A stretch of DNA of 64,000 nt, taken from assembly GCA_963776935.1 (NCBI GenBank), contig CAVZOP010000015.1:248001-312000 (forward strand), in the 5' to 3' direction. This document shows positions 33,828-45,909 of the stretch, piece by piece; the stretch's first letter is position 1, and every line of letters starts with the position of its first letter. A model generated the notes under the pieces. That model searched no databases, had not been told where the DNA came from, and was given only the letters and a program-made list of their open reading frames with translations. The translations under genes were made by a program, and so were the position numbers. The DNA is from JALOLG01 sp963776935. GTDB taxonomy: Bacteria > Actinomycetota > Acidimicrobiia > Acidimicrobiales > Ilumatobacteraceae.

Positions 33828-34934
33828 TCAGGCGTCGATCGAGGCGGTGCGGCGCCAGCGGAGGTAGCCGATCATGAACTCGTCGAGGTCACCGTCGAGG
33901 ACGGCCGTGATGTTCCCCGTCTCGACGTCGGTACGCAGGTCTTTCACCATCTGGTACGGCTGGACGACGTAGCTGCGGATCTGGCTCCCCCAGCCGACCT
34001 GGGCCTGCTTGCCGCCGATCGCGTCGCGCTCGGCCTGGTGCTCCTCTTCGACCTTGGCGGCGATCATCGCCTTCAGCCGGCCGAGCGCCTTCTCGCGGTT
34101 CTGGAGCTGGCTGCGCTCCTCCTGGGAGCTGGCGACGAGCCCCGTCGGCTCGTGGATCAGGCGCACCGCCGACGACGTCTTGTTGACGTGCTGGCCGCCG
34201 GCGCCCGAGGCCCGGAACACCTCCATGCGGATGTCGGCGTCGTTGACCTCGACGTCGGGCGCGTCCATCACCGGCCACACCTGCACCGCGGCGAAGCTGG
34301 TCTGGCGCCGGCCCTGGTTGTCGAACGGGCTGATGCGCACCAGGCGGTGCATGCCGCGCTCGCCGGTCATCAGCCCGTAGGCGTAGCGACCGGTCAGCGT
34401 GAACTCGGCCGACATGATTCCGGCCTCGGCGCCCTCCGACGCCCCGTTGAGCTCGAACTGGAACTTGCGCCGCTCCGCCCAGCGGGCGTACATCCGCAGC
34501 AGGATCTCGGCCCAGTCCTGGGCGTCGACCCCGCCATCCTTGGCGTTGATCTGCACGATGCAGGCGGCCTCGTCGTGCTCGCCGATGAACAGGCTGCGCA
34601 GCTCGAGCAGGTCGAGCTGGTGGGAGACGCTTGCGATGACCTCGGTGATCTCCGGTTCCTGGGACTCGTCGTCCTCCTCGCGGGCGAGCTCGTGGAGCAG
34701 CTCGACATCGGCGAGCTCGGCTGAGAGGCCGTCGAACGTCTCGACGTCATCCTTGACCGCCGCGTACTCGGCGTTGACGCGCTTGGCGTGCTCGGCGTCG
34801 TCCCACAGATCCGGCCGGGCGACCTCGACCTCGAGCTCGACCAGCCGATCACGGCCGTCGGCGACCTTCAGGTACTCCTCGGCCTCGGTGAGCCGTCGCC
34901 GAAGATCCCGCAGATCATCGGTGAAGTCACGCAT
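33828..34934 (-). CDS. prfB: Peptide chain release factor 2
   Basis: 368 residues. The class I release factor reads UGA/UAA stops and triggers peptide release. The SPF tripeptide (residues 202-204, RISPFDNQGR) that recognises UGA and the GGQ motif (246-248, GAGGQHVNKTSSAVR) are both intact. The frame is continuous from ATG 34934, so the programmed +1 frameshift used by many bacterial prfB genes is absent. It is separated from ftsE by the palindrome-flanked AbiEi/DUF559 gene. A 27-base tandem repeat fills the gap to secA upstream. Confidence 0.96.
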   Translation of the reverse strand: MRDFTDDLRDLRRRLTEAEEYLKVADGRDRLVELEVEVARPDLWDDAEHAKRVNAEYAAVKDDVETFDGLSAELADVELLHELAREEDDESQEPEITEVIASVSHQLDLLELRSLFIGEHDEAACIVQINAKDGGVDAQDWAEILLRMYARWAERRKFQFELNGASEGAEAGIMSAEFTLTGRYAYGLMTGERGMHRLVRISPFDNQGRRQTSFAAVQVWPVMDAPDVEVNDADIRMEVFRASGAGGQHVNKTSSAVRLIHEPTGLVASSQEERSQLQNREKALGRLKAMIAAKVEEEHQAERDAIGGKQAQVGWGSQIRSYVVQPYQMVKDLRTDVETGNITAVLDGDLDEFMIGYLRWRRTASIDA

Positions 34935-34939
34935 CGCGC

Positions 34940-35063
34940 CGTGTCCTTGCGCGGCTCACGCCGCACCCTGTCGTGGCGCGGCTCACGCCCCACCGTGTCG
35001 TGGCGCGGCTCACGCCGCACCCTGTCGTGGCGCGGCTCACGCCGCACCCTGTCCTCGCGCGGC

Positions 35064-35076
<13 letters not shown>
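34940..35076. repeat. 27-bp tandem repeat carrying repeated in-frame stop codons
   Basis: Five units at exactly 27-base spacing (GCGGCTCACG at 34951, 34978, 35005, 35032, 35059), plus partial ends. Read on the minus strand in secA's frame every unit contains GCG TGA GCC, and the unit nearest secA supplies its actual stop. The array thus looks like an amplification of the secA terminus, giving five successive in-frame TGA codons between secA and prfB. Confidence 0.9.
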
Positions 35077-37844
<2,768 letters not shown>

Positions 37845-37948
37845 GCGGCAGTCCAGCCTACCGGTCCACCAGGATCGATGTCGGCGTGACGTTCCGTTCC
37901 GTGGCGCGGTCACCCGGCCCGCCCCGCTGTCTAGCGTGATCGACCCCG

Positions 37949-38734
37949 ATGGATGATCCGCCACCGCTCCGCAATCCCGGCGCTCCGGGCGGATCCACTC
38001 GTGTACCGGCTGACGTGTCACCCGGCGAATTCGCCGGCGAGACAGCTGCTGGAGCTGGTCGCGACCCCGGCGATCGGCCGGTGTCGAGTACGCCGGACGG
38101 AGACGAGCCGTGGCGGGACCTGGCAACGCGACCCAACCCGGGACCCGCCGCCGACGTGTCACCACCGGTGATGACCGCGTCGATGCCCAAGGACCTCGGC
38201 GTCGGGTACGACGACGCGCGGCGTGAAGTCCGAACCGGCGCGGCGAACACGGATTTCGACGACTTGTTCCGCGCCCACTACGACCGACTCGTACGCAGCC
38301 TGACCGTCGCCAGCGGCGATCGGGAGCAGGCGGCCGATGCGGTGCAGGAGGCCTTCGTGAAGGCGCACGTGCGGTGGCGGCGGATCAGGCGCTACGACGA
38401 CCCGATCGGGTGGGTCCGGCGGGTGGCGATCAACCAGCTGCGCGACGACCACCGCCGTACCGGTCGCAAGTGGGGAGCACTCGCCCGCCTCGCCGCCCGC
38501 ACGCCGATCTCCGAACAGCCCGCCGACCCGGACGAGCTGGGGCGCCTCCTCGCCCGCCTGCCGCGACAGCAACGCATTGCGACCGCGCTGTACTACGTCG
38601 ACGGCCTGTCGGTCGCCGAGATCGCCACGACGCTCGATCTCGCCGAGGGCACGGTGAAGTCGCACCTGCACGACGCCCGCGCCCGGCTGCGCACCGTGTT
38701 GGACGACGAACGCGGATCGGATCAGGGACGATGA
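37949..38734 (+). CDS. ECF-family RNA polymerase sigma factor (SigE-type)
   Basis: 261 residues. Sigma-2 region FDDLFRAHYDRLVRSLTVAS with AADAVQEAFVKAHVRWRRI; a linker; sigma-4 HTH LPRQQRIATALYYVDGLSVAEIATTL then DLAEGTVKSHLHDARARL. The first 75 residues or so are Pro/Gly/Asp-rich and unlike the family, so the true start may be ATG 38171 or 38183. The stop overlaps the next gene's ATG (ATGA), so the downstream membrane protein is translationally coupled and may be its regulator. No autoregulatory promoter could be identified with confidence in the 104-base gap to secA. Confidence 0.88.
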   Translation: MDDPPPLRNPGAPGGSTRVPADVSPGEFAGETAAGAGRDPGDRPVSSTPDGDEPWRDLATRPNPGPAADVSPPVMTASMPKDLGVGYDDARREVRTGAANTDFDDLFRAHYDRLVRSLTVASGDREQAADAVQEAFVKAHVRWRRIRRYDDPIGWVRRVAINQLRDDHRRTGRKWGALARLAARTPISEQPADPDELGRLLARLPRQQRIATALYYVDGLSVAEIATTLDLAEGTVKSHLHDARARLRTVLDDERGSDQGR

Positions 38735-39462
38735 ACGAGTTCGACGACCGCCAGCTCGAAGATGCGCTCCGGCGGCGAGCCGGCGCGGCGACCGATGGAT
38801 ACGGCATCGAGGCGGCCCGGTCGGCGGTGGTCGCCCGGGCGGGGCGGGTGCGTCGCAGACGCGCCGCAGCCGCCGGTGGGCTCACGATGGCCGGGCTGAT
38901 CGCGGCCGCGGCGCTCGTGATCGGCCCGGGTACCGACTCGGTCGTCACGACGCCGTCCGACACGTCCGACGGATCAGCCCCGGCTCCTGTCGACACCCCC
39001 GCCGATGTGACGTCGATCTCGACCGAGCCCGAGCGGACCGCCCCGGCTCAGGACGTGATCGACACGACTCCGCCCGCCGACACCTCGCCGAGGCCGGCGA
39101 CCACGGTGCCGGCCGTCGTGCCGCCCGCCGCGTCGTCGACCAGCGCCCCGTCGACGAGCGCACCAGCGGTGCTCGCCACAACGACCGTCGCCCCGCCGCC
39201 GACCACGACACAGCCGCCGCCGCCGACCACCACTCCCGCGCCCGAACCGTCGATCGACACGTACTCGTCGGCCGGCGGCTCGATCACGGTGCGGTGGGAC
39301 GGCGCCGCGTTGGACCTCCAGTCCGTCACCCCGGCGGCCGGGTTCGAAGCCGAGGTCGAGGACGACCGCGCCGATCGGGTGCGGGTGCGATTCCGGGGCG
39401 ACAGTGACGATGTTCGCATCGAGCTCCGGGTCGAGAACGGAGAAATCGTCCGGGTCGAATGA
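38731..39462 (+). CDS. Single-pass membrane protein coupled to the sigma factor (putative anti-sigma)
   Basis: 243 residues. An N-terminal cytoplasmic part of about 45 residues (DDRQLEDALRRRAGAATDGY) is followed by a transmembrane segment (GGLTMAGLIAAAALVIG), a long Thr/Pro/Ser/Ala-rich extracellular linker with PPPTTTQPPPPTTTP, and a compact C-terminal domain of about 65 residues (SITVRWDGAALDLQSV ... VRVRFRGDSDDVRIELRV). No zinc-binding HxxxCxxC anti-sigma motif is present, so the assignment rests on position and topology: ATGA overlap with the sigma gene and a cytoplasm-membrane-exterior layout. Confidence 0.6.
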   Translation: MNEFDDRQLEDALRRRAGAATDGYGIEAARSAVVARAGRVRRRRAAAAGGLTMAGLIAAAALVIGPGTDSVVTTPSDTSDGSAPAPVDTPADVTSISTEPERTAPAQDVIDTTPPADTSPRPATTVPAVVPPAASSTSAPSTSAPAVLATTTVAPPPTTTQPPPPTTTPAPEPSIDTYSSAGGSITVRWDGAALDLQSVTPAAGFEAEVEDDRADRVRVRFRGDSDDVRIELRVENGEIVRVE

Positions 39463-39544
39463 CCCCGACCCAACCTCCGAACGCGCCGCGTCGTGTCTTC
39501 TCCGGACCACCTCGATCACGACGATCGGAACCCGGAGGAACCAC

Positions 39545-40201
39545 ATGGCCACGCCACATCCCGACTCCCCCCGCACCTGGCTCCCCCGCAACACCGCGAT
39601 CGTCGCCGCCGCGGCGATCGGATTCGCGCTCGGGCTGGGCGGCTTCGCCGCTGCTCAATTCGACTCGGCGCCGCCGGCGTCGTCGGTGCCGAACACGGTC
39701 GGATCGAGCTCGTCGGTGTCCGTTGCCTCGACGTCGGGCAGTGTCGCCTCGACCGCGGCTAGCACGTCGTCGGTCGCCGACACCAGCTCGTCGAGCACAG
39801 CACCCAGCAACACCGCGCCCAGCACGTCCAACTCCGCGCCCGACAACACCGCGCCGAGCACCTCCAACTCCGTACCCGACAACAGCGCCCCGAGCACCTC
39901 CAACTCCGTACCCGACAACACCGCGCCGAGCACCTCCAACTCCGTACCCGACAACAGCGCCCCCAGCACATCGAGCTCGGTGCCCGGCACCAGCGCACCG
40001 ACGACCTCGATCGACGACGACGATGACGACGAGGAGCGCGACGGGTGCGAGAACGACGACAACAGCGGCCACGGCCGCTGCGGCGACGACGAGCCGGCTG
40101 CCGATGACGACGGCGACGACGACAACAGCGGCCACGGCAGTGGGGAGACGACGACGATCACGGTGGAAGCAGCGGTGGGCAGCGGCGACGACGACGACTG
40201 A
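39545..40201 (+). CDS. Exported repeat protein, Ser/Thr/Pro-rich with acidic C-terminus
   Basis: 218 residues from ATG 39545, preceded by GGAGGAACCAC. A signal/anchor segment (NTAIVAAAAIGFALGLGGFA) is followed by a low-complexity region built from 12-residue units (AP-STSNSVPDN, five tandem copies) and a C-terminal region very rich in Asp (DDDDDDEERDGCENDDNSGH), with two NSGHG motifs and two cysteines. Possible roles are a wall-spanning stalk with a cation-binding tip; no enzyme domain is visible. It is the third gene after the sigma factor and may be its target. No homologue is recognised. Confidence 0.6.
   Translation: MATPHPDSPRTWLPRNTAIVAAAAIGFALGLGGFAAAQFDSAPPASSVPNTVGSSSSVSVASTSGSVASTAASTSSVADTSSSSTAPSNTAPSTSNSAPDNTAPSTSNSVPDNSAPSTSNSVPDNTAPSTSNSVPDNSAPSTSSSVPGTSAPTTSIDDDDDDEERDGCENDDNSGHGRCGDDEPAADDDGDDDNSGHGSGETTTITVEAAVGSGDDDD
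39809..39988 (+). repeat. 36-bp in-frame coding repeat
   Basis: Five units at exactly 36-base spacing (AACACCGCGCC-type starts at 39809, 39845, 39881, 39917, 39953), encoding the 12-residue unit of the exported protein. Units alternate between AACACCGCGCC and AACAGCGCCCC, suggesting that a 72-base double unit was duplicated. Confidence 0.9.
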
Positions 40202-40256
40202 TCGCCGACTGGTCAGCGGGTGATCCCTCCGACCGCCCCGGCACGCCGACCGCGAT

Positions 40257-40955
40257 TCACGCCGAGCGTCGGCGCGTCGGGGCGGTGAGGCTCGGTTCGT
40301 CGCCGGACCGCACCCATGGACCGACGAGGACCCGGCCGGGTGTCGCCAGGCCGCTCGGGGTCGAGGCGACCGCGGCTCGGACGACGGCGCGGGCACCGAC
40401 GTCGAGCAGTGCCTCGGCCGCGGCACGCAACGTGGATCCGGTGGTGACGACGTCGTCGACCACCAGAACCCGTCGGTCGCGGACGTCGGGCCTGGCCACG
40501 AACGTCGGACCGGTGAGGCGACGGTCGCGCCCGAGGCCGGTCTGTGGTCCGGTGCCGGTCGCCCGCTCGAGCAGGCGGCGCGACGGAAGCCCCAGTTGAC
40601 GAGCGACCTGGCGAGCGACCAGTTCGGCTTGATCGAAGCCGCGCCGCCGGCGTCGGGCGGAGCTCGTGGGCGCCCATGTCACGACCTCGATGTCGCGTCC
40701 GGGCCGCAGCCCTTCGGCCACCACCCGGTTGACGAGCAGGCCGGCGAGGTGGCCGGCGAGCTGTCGCCGATTGCGGTACTTGAACCCGAGGATGACGTCG
40801 CGCACGCGTCCGGTGAAGGGCAGCGCGGCGATGACCCCACCCTCGGCCCAGCCGAGCACGGCACGCGGCGACGGTCCGGCAAGAGCGAAGCGACAGGTGC
40901 GGCACAACGCCACACCAGGTCGGTCACAACCGGCACAACGGGATTGGAGCAGCAT
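40257..40955 (-). CDS. ComF-family phosphoribosyltransferase-like protein
   Basis: 232 residues from ATG 40955. The N-terminal zinc-ribbon CAGCDRPGVALCRTC has four cysteines, and the C-terminal PRTase type I fold carries the PRPP loop RVLVVDDVVTTGSTLRAA. The middle PTSSARRRRRGFDQAELVAR is the ComF hallmark (RGFNQ). ComF takes part in natural DNA uptake in competent bacteria; in actinobacteria the orthologue near secA has unknown function. The upstream ahcY gene is separated by a strong palindrome. Confidence 0.88.
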   Translation of the reverse strand: MLLQSRCAGCDRPGVALCRTCRFALAGPSPRAVLGWAEGGVIAALPFTGRVRDVILGFKYRNRRQLAGHLAGLLVNRVVAEGLRPGRDIEVVTWAPTSSARRRRRGFDQAELVARQVARQLGLPSRRLLERATGTGPQTGLGRDRRLTGPTFVARPDVRDRRVLVVDDVVTTGSTLRAAAEALLDVGARAVVRAAVASTPSGLATPGRVLVGPWVRSGDEPSLTAPTRRRSA

Positions 40956-41013
40956 GCCCCAAGTTGTACTCAGGGGGTGTGACAACGCTCCTGAGCTGGG
41001 ATGTCGCGCCGCT

Positions 41014-41056
41014 CGTGTCGAGATTCTCCGCGTCCGACGCGGAGGATCTCGACACG
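41014..41056. terminator. Terminator-like palindrome after ahcY
   Basis: CGTGTCGAGATTCTCCGCGTC and GACGCGGAGGATCTCGACACG are 21-base arms with a single wobble and one central base, lying 13 bases beyond the ahcY stop. No T-tract. It likely ends the ahcY transcript before comF. Confidence 0.8.
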
Positions 41057-41069
41057 CGGCGGGTGCGAC

Positions 41070-42554
<1,485 letters not shown>

Positions 42555-42656
42555 GACAGGGGTCTCCTCCATCGAAAATTTGGCAGGATCGAAATTGGTG
42601 AGGAGCGAGCCGGGGCCTGCTGGCACCGATCGGGTCAGCCCGCGTCTGGTCCCAGC

Positions 42657-42662
42657 ATTGTA
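42657..42662 (-). promoter_or_regulatory. Candidate -10 element for ahcY
   Basis: TACAAT on the minus strand, about 100 bases before the ahcY start; no convincing -35 hexamer at 16-18 bases upstream. The leader between it and the start (42555-42656) contains CGGGCTGACCCGATCGG, but I do not see the conserved core of the known S-adenosylhomocysteine riboswitch. Confidence 0.35.
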
Positions 42663-42715
42663 GCGGCGCGGTCGGTTTCGGTGGCCGGTCCTCGTTCCCG
42701 ACGCGGGAACTGCGA

Positions 42716-44146
42716 CTAATCGGCGAGCACGACGGCGGAGACGTCGACCAGGTAGTGGACGAAGCCGTTGTAGTTGTACACGCGGACCCGGTGCGGGTCG
42801 GCGGCGTCGCCGCCGTACTTGAGCAGCGCCATGTTCGGCACGCTCTCGTTCTCGACGAGGTTGAGGTTCGAGGCCTCCGGCGGTGGCCCGCTGGCGCCCG
42901 CCGGCGTCGGGAACGCGGTCATGAACGTGTCGACCGGTGTGAACCAGTCAGCCGGGCGTTCGAGGGCGGTGGCCGTGAAGTTGCCGATCAGCGCGGACTG
43001 GTTGCCGACCCACTCGCCGCCGATGCGCACGTCGGCCACGAAGTCGTGGAAGCTCCAGTCCTCGGCCTTGCCGGGTGCGAGCGACGCCGAGCCGAACGCC
43101 GGCTGGCGGGTGTCGAGCACGCGGAACGGCGTCGTGAGCGGCACGACGCGACCGGCCGCGGTGGCCTCGGGCATGCCGTTGACGAGGTAGCCCACGATGT
43201 CGACGACCAGATCGACCGACCCGCTCTCGTTGAACAGCCGGATCGCACCGTCGGCACCGACCGGCACGAGTACCAGGTTCGGCTTGATCTGCCCGGCCCG
43301 CAAGTTGAGGTTGCTGGTGCTCGGCCACTGGCCGCCGACCGGTGTCTCGGGCACGACCGACACGAACGTCGGCTGGCTGCCGGAGCGGTTGTTGACGCCG
43401 GTGACATTGACGAGCGCGCCGACGACCGACGGCGAGTTCGGCACGATGTCGGCGACTGCCGGGTTGAGCGAGTCGGCGCCGCGGATCGGCACCGTGACGA
43501 CCTCCAGGGCGGTGACGGGATCGGGCCCGAACACCGGGTTGCGAGAGTCGTAGATGCGACCCGGCCCGACGGGGATCAGGCGTGCACCGCGGGTCGCGTA
43601 GCCACTCGTCGAGAACCAGCCGAAGACGTCGATCAACACGTGGGACGTCCCGATGTCGCCCTCGGAGATCAGGCGGATCACGATCTTGCCGTCGGTGCCG
43701 GGGCGGACGATCGCCATGTTGGGCACGTTCTGGCCGGCCTGGAAGTTGACGAGCGACGAGTCGCCCTCGTTGGCGCCCTTGCCGAACACCCGGAGGTACC
43801 CCTGCTGGGTTGGGCTGACGACGGTGACGTTGACGGCGACCGCCAACACGTCGGCGCCCTGCGCCGCCGGCGGGAGGCCACCCTGACCGAGCAGTTGAAC
43901 CTCGAACGCCTGGCCGACACCGGGCACGAGGGCCTTGGCGCCGGGCGGCGTCGGATCGTTGATGCCGCTGCGGGTGTCGAGGACGCGCTGCGGCGCGAGG
44001 GCGTGGTACTCGCCGCCCGCCCCGAGAGCAGCGGCCGCCATGGCGCGCCCCGGATCAGGTGAACTGACGACGATCGAGGTCACCGCCGAGCCCACGACCA
44101 GCCCCAACGCACTGACCACGCGCACCCAGCGCCGCTTGATCGTCAT
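42716..44146 (-). CDS. Exported protein with three VDIxGYx beta-domains
   Basis: About 476 residues from ATG 44146 (MTIKRRWVRVVSALGLVVGS signal). Three roughly 130-residue repeats each begin with a PxRVLDTR/RIYDSR-type strand, continue with VNVTVV or VNVTGV, then a QAGQNVPNMAIV / RAGQIKPNLVLVPV / VENESVPNMALLK segment, and end VLIDVFGWF, LVVDIVGYL or YLVDVSAVV. The same module is found at the ends of secreted actinobacterial hydrolases; here it stands alone without a catalytic domain. A cell-surface or adhesive role is likely. TTG 44185 and ATG 44176 are alternative starts. Confidence 0.7.
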   Translation of the reverse strand: MTIKRRWVRVVSALGLVVGSAVTSIVVSSPDPGRAMAAAALGAGGEYHALAPQRVLDTRSGINDPTPPGAKALVPGVGQAFEVQLLGQGGLPPAAQGADVLAVAVNVTVVSPTQQGYLRVFGKGANEGDSSLVNFQAGQNVPNMAIVRPGTDGKIVIRLISEGDIGTSHVLIDVFGWFSTSGYATRGARLIPVGPGRIYDSRNPVFGPDPVTALEVVTVPIRGADSLNPAVADIVPNSPSVVGALVNVTGVNNRSGSQPTFVSVVPETPVGGQWPSTSNLNLRAGQIKPNLVLVPVGADGAIRLFNESGSVDLVVDIVGYLVNGMPEATAAGRVVPLTTPFRVLDTRQPAFGSASLAPGKAEDWSFHDFVADVRIGGEWVGNQSALIGNFTATALERPADWFTPVDTFMTAFPTPAGASGPPPEASNLNLVENESVPNMALLKYGGDAADPHRVRVYNYNGFVHYLVDVSAVVLAD

Positions 44147-44283
44147 CACGGGCGGCAACTGTAACGGATCCGTCATCTGGATCAATAGCGGGCCGGCGAT
44201 TTCTCACCACGGGCCGCGGTCGAGCGACATCGCTGTGCGACGAACACACCGCCAGCCGGTCAACGGTGTGAGGAAGTCGCGGA

Positions 44284-44520
44284 TCAGGAGCTGAACGTCG
44301 GCTGGATCGCGTCGCGCTCGATGACGCCCATCAGCCGCCCGTGCTCGTCGTCGTCGACCGTCACCGACTCGTCGATCAGCATCACGGGGATGTCGTCGCG
44401 GACGTCGTAGCGCCGCTTGAGGCGCGGGTTGTAGAGGAGGTCCTCGGACTCGACGTAGTACAGCGGGCCCTTGTCCTCGGGACACGCGAGGATCTCGAGC
44501 AGACGCGGGCTCAATGACAT
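44284..44520 (-). CDS. Trm112-family protein
   Basis: 78 residues: MSLSPRLLEILACPEDKGPL, then YYVESEDLLYNPRLKRRYDV and RDDIPVMLIDE. This is the compact Trm112/YcaR fold (UPF0434). Only one of the usual zinc-binding cysteine pairs is represented (CPED). In eukaryotes and archaea Trm112 activates methyltransferases; bacterial forms are small proteins of unknown function. It follows manB by 10 bases, an arrangement also recalled in mycobacteria and streptomycetes. Confidence 0.88.
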   Translation of the reverse strand: MSLSPRLLEILACPEDKGPLYYVESEDLLYNPRLKRRYDVRDDIPVMLIDESVTVDDDEHGRLMGVIERDAIQPTFSS

Positions 44521-44530
44521 CGACGACTCC

Positions 44531-45895
44531 TCAGCTGCGGGTGATGAGCGACAGCAACTCTGCCACATGGGCGTCGCAATCGTCGCGTGTCGCCGCCTCG
44601 AGGTTGAGGCGCAACAGGGGCTCGGTGTTCGAAGGGCGCAGGTTGAACCACCACGAACCGCAGTCGACGGTGAGTCCGTCGAGCAGGTCCTGCGAGTACT
44701 TCGAGAACTCCTCGCTGACGTCGTCGATGACCGCCCCCACGTCGTCGACGTGGGTGTTGATCTCGCCGCTCGCGGCGTAGCGCTCGAACGGCTTGCGCAA
44801 CACCGAGAGATCGACGCTGGATCGCGACAGCTCGTTGATGACGAGCAGCGACGCGATGAGCCCGCTGTCGGCCCGGTAGTTGCGGGCGAAGTAGTAGTGC
44901 GCCGAGTGCTCGCCGCCGAAGATCGCGCCGGTGTCGAGCATCACCTGCTTGATGTACGAATGCCCCACCTTGGTGCGCACCGGAATGCCACCGTGCTCGC
45001 GAATCGTCTCGGGCACGGCCCGCGAGCAGATCAGGTTGTACAACACGGTCGCCCCGGGGTCGGCGCGGAGCACGGCCGCGGCGAGCACGGCGGTCGTCGT
45101 CGAACCACTCATCCCGTGGCCGGCCTCGTCGACGACGAAGACGCGGTCGGCATCGCCGTCGAACGCCAGCCCGATGTCGAATCCGCCGGACATGACGCGA
45201 GCCCGAAGGTCACGCTGGTTCGCGGGCTGCAACGGATCGGCTGGATGGTTCGGGAACGTGCCGTCGAGCTCGGGGAACATGACCTCGAGCTCGAGCGCGT
45301 CGAGGCGCTCGAACGCGGCCGGCACCACGAGGCCACCCATACCGTTGGCGACGTCGGCGACGACGCGCAGCGACCGGAACGTCGTGGGGTCGACGAACGT
45401 CATCACGTGATCGATGAACTGTTCGAGCAGGTTGCGCTCGCTCCGCTTGCCGAGGACGACCGCCGGGACCGTTCGGCCGCCGGCGAGCACACGGTCGGCC
45501 AACGAGCGGATCTCGGCGAGGCCGGAGTCGATGCCGATCGGACGGGCGCCGGCGTGGCACAGCTTGATGCCGTTGTACTGCGCCGGGTTGTGTGAGGCGG
45601 TGAACATCGCCGCTGGTGAGTCGAGCGACCCGGCCGCGAAGTAGACGAGATCGGTCGACGCCAGCCCGATGTCGATGACGTCGAGACCCTGCTCCATCAC
45701 CCCGGCGGCGAAGGCGTCGACCAACTCCGGACCGCTCGGACGCATGTCGCGCCCGATCAGCACACGGTCGATTGCGTCGGCTGCGACGAACTGGGCGAAC
45801 CCGACACCAAGCGCGTGCGCGACCCTCGCATCGAGTTGGTCGGGCACCGTACCTCTGATGTCATACGCCTTGACGATCTGATCCAGTACTGACAT
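44531..45895 (-). CDS. manB: Phosphomannomutase/phosphoglucomutase
   Basis: 454 residues from ATG 45895 (MSVLDQIVKAYDIRGTVPDQ). Alpha-D-phosphohexomutase hallmarks: phosphoserine loop FTASHNPAQYNGIK (S101), metal loop FDGDADRVFVVDE (D246 onward), sugar loop GGEHSAHYYFARNYRADSG and phosphate-binding RPSNTEPLLRLN. It interconverts mannose-6-phosphate and mannose-1-phosphate, feeding GDP-mannose for glycans; gmd and a sugar nucleotidyltransferase later in the window use the same pool. It lies 14 bases after the large envelope gene's stop. Confidence 0.93.
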   Translation of the reverse strand: MSVLDQIVKAYDIRGTVPDQLDARVAHALGVGFAQFVAADAIDRVLIGRDMRPSGPELVDAFAAGVMEQGLDVIDIGLASTDLVYFAAGSLDSPAAMFTASHNPAQYNGIKLCHAGARPIGIDSGLAEIRSLADRVLAGGRTVPAVVLGKRSERNLLEQFIDHVMTFVDPTTFRSLRVVADVANGMGGLVVPAAFERLDALELEVMFPELDGTFPNHPADPLQPANQRDLRARVMSGGFDIGLAFDGDADRVFVVDEAGHGMSGSTTTAVLAAAVLRADPGATVLYNLICSRAVPETIREHGGIPVRTKVGHSYIKQVMLDTGAIFGGEHSAHYYFARNYRADSGLIASLLVINELSRSSVDLSVLRKPFERYAASGEINTHVDDVGAVIDDVSEEFSKYSQDLLDGLTVDCGSWWFNLRPSNTEPLLRLNLEAATRDDCDAHVAELLSLITRS

Positions 45896-45909
45896 GACGC
45901 CCGTCGACG

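Noticed and set aside
33828..34934. Programmed +1 frameshift in prfB
   Set aside because: The frame is uninterrupted from ATG to stop; no early in-frame TGA is present.
42555..42715. S-adenosylhomocysteine riboswitch in the ahcY leader
   Set aside because: The leader has a GC-rich hairpin, but I could not find the conserved core expected of that riboswitch class.
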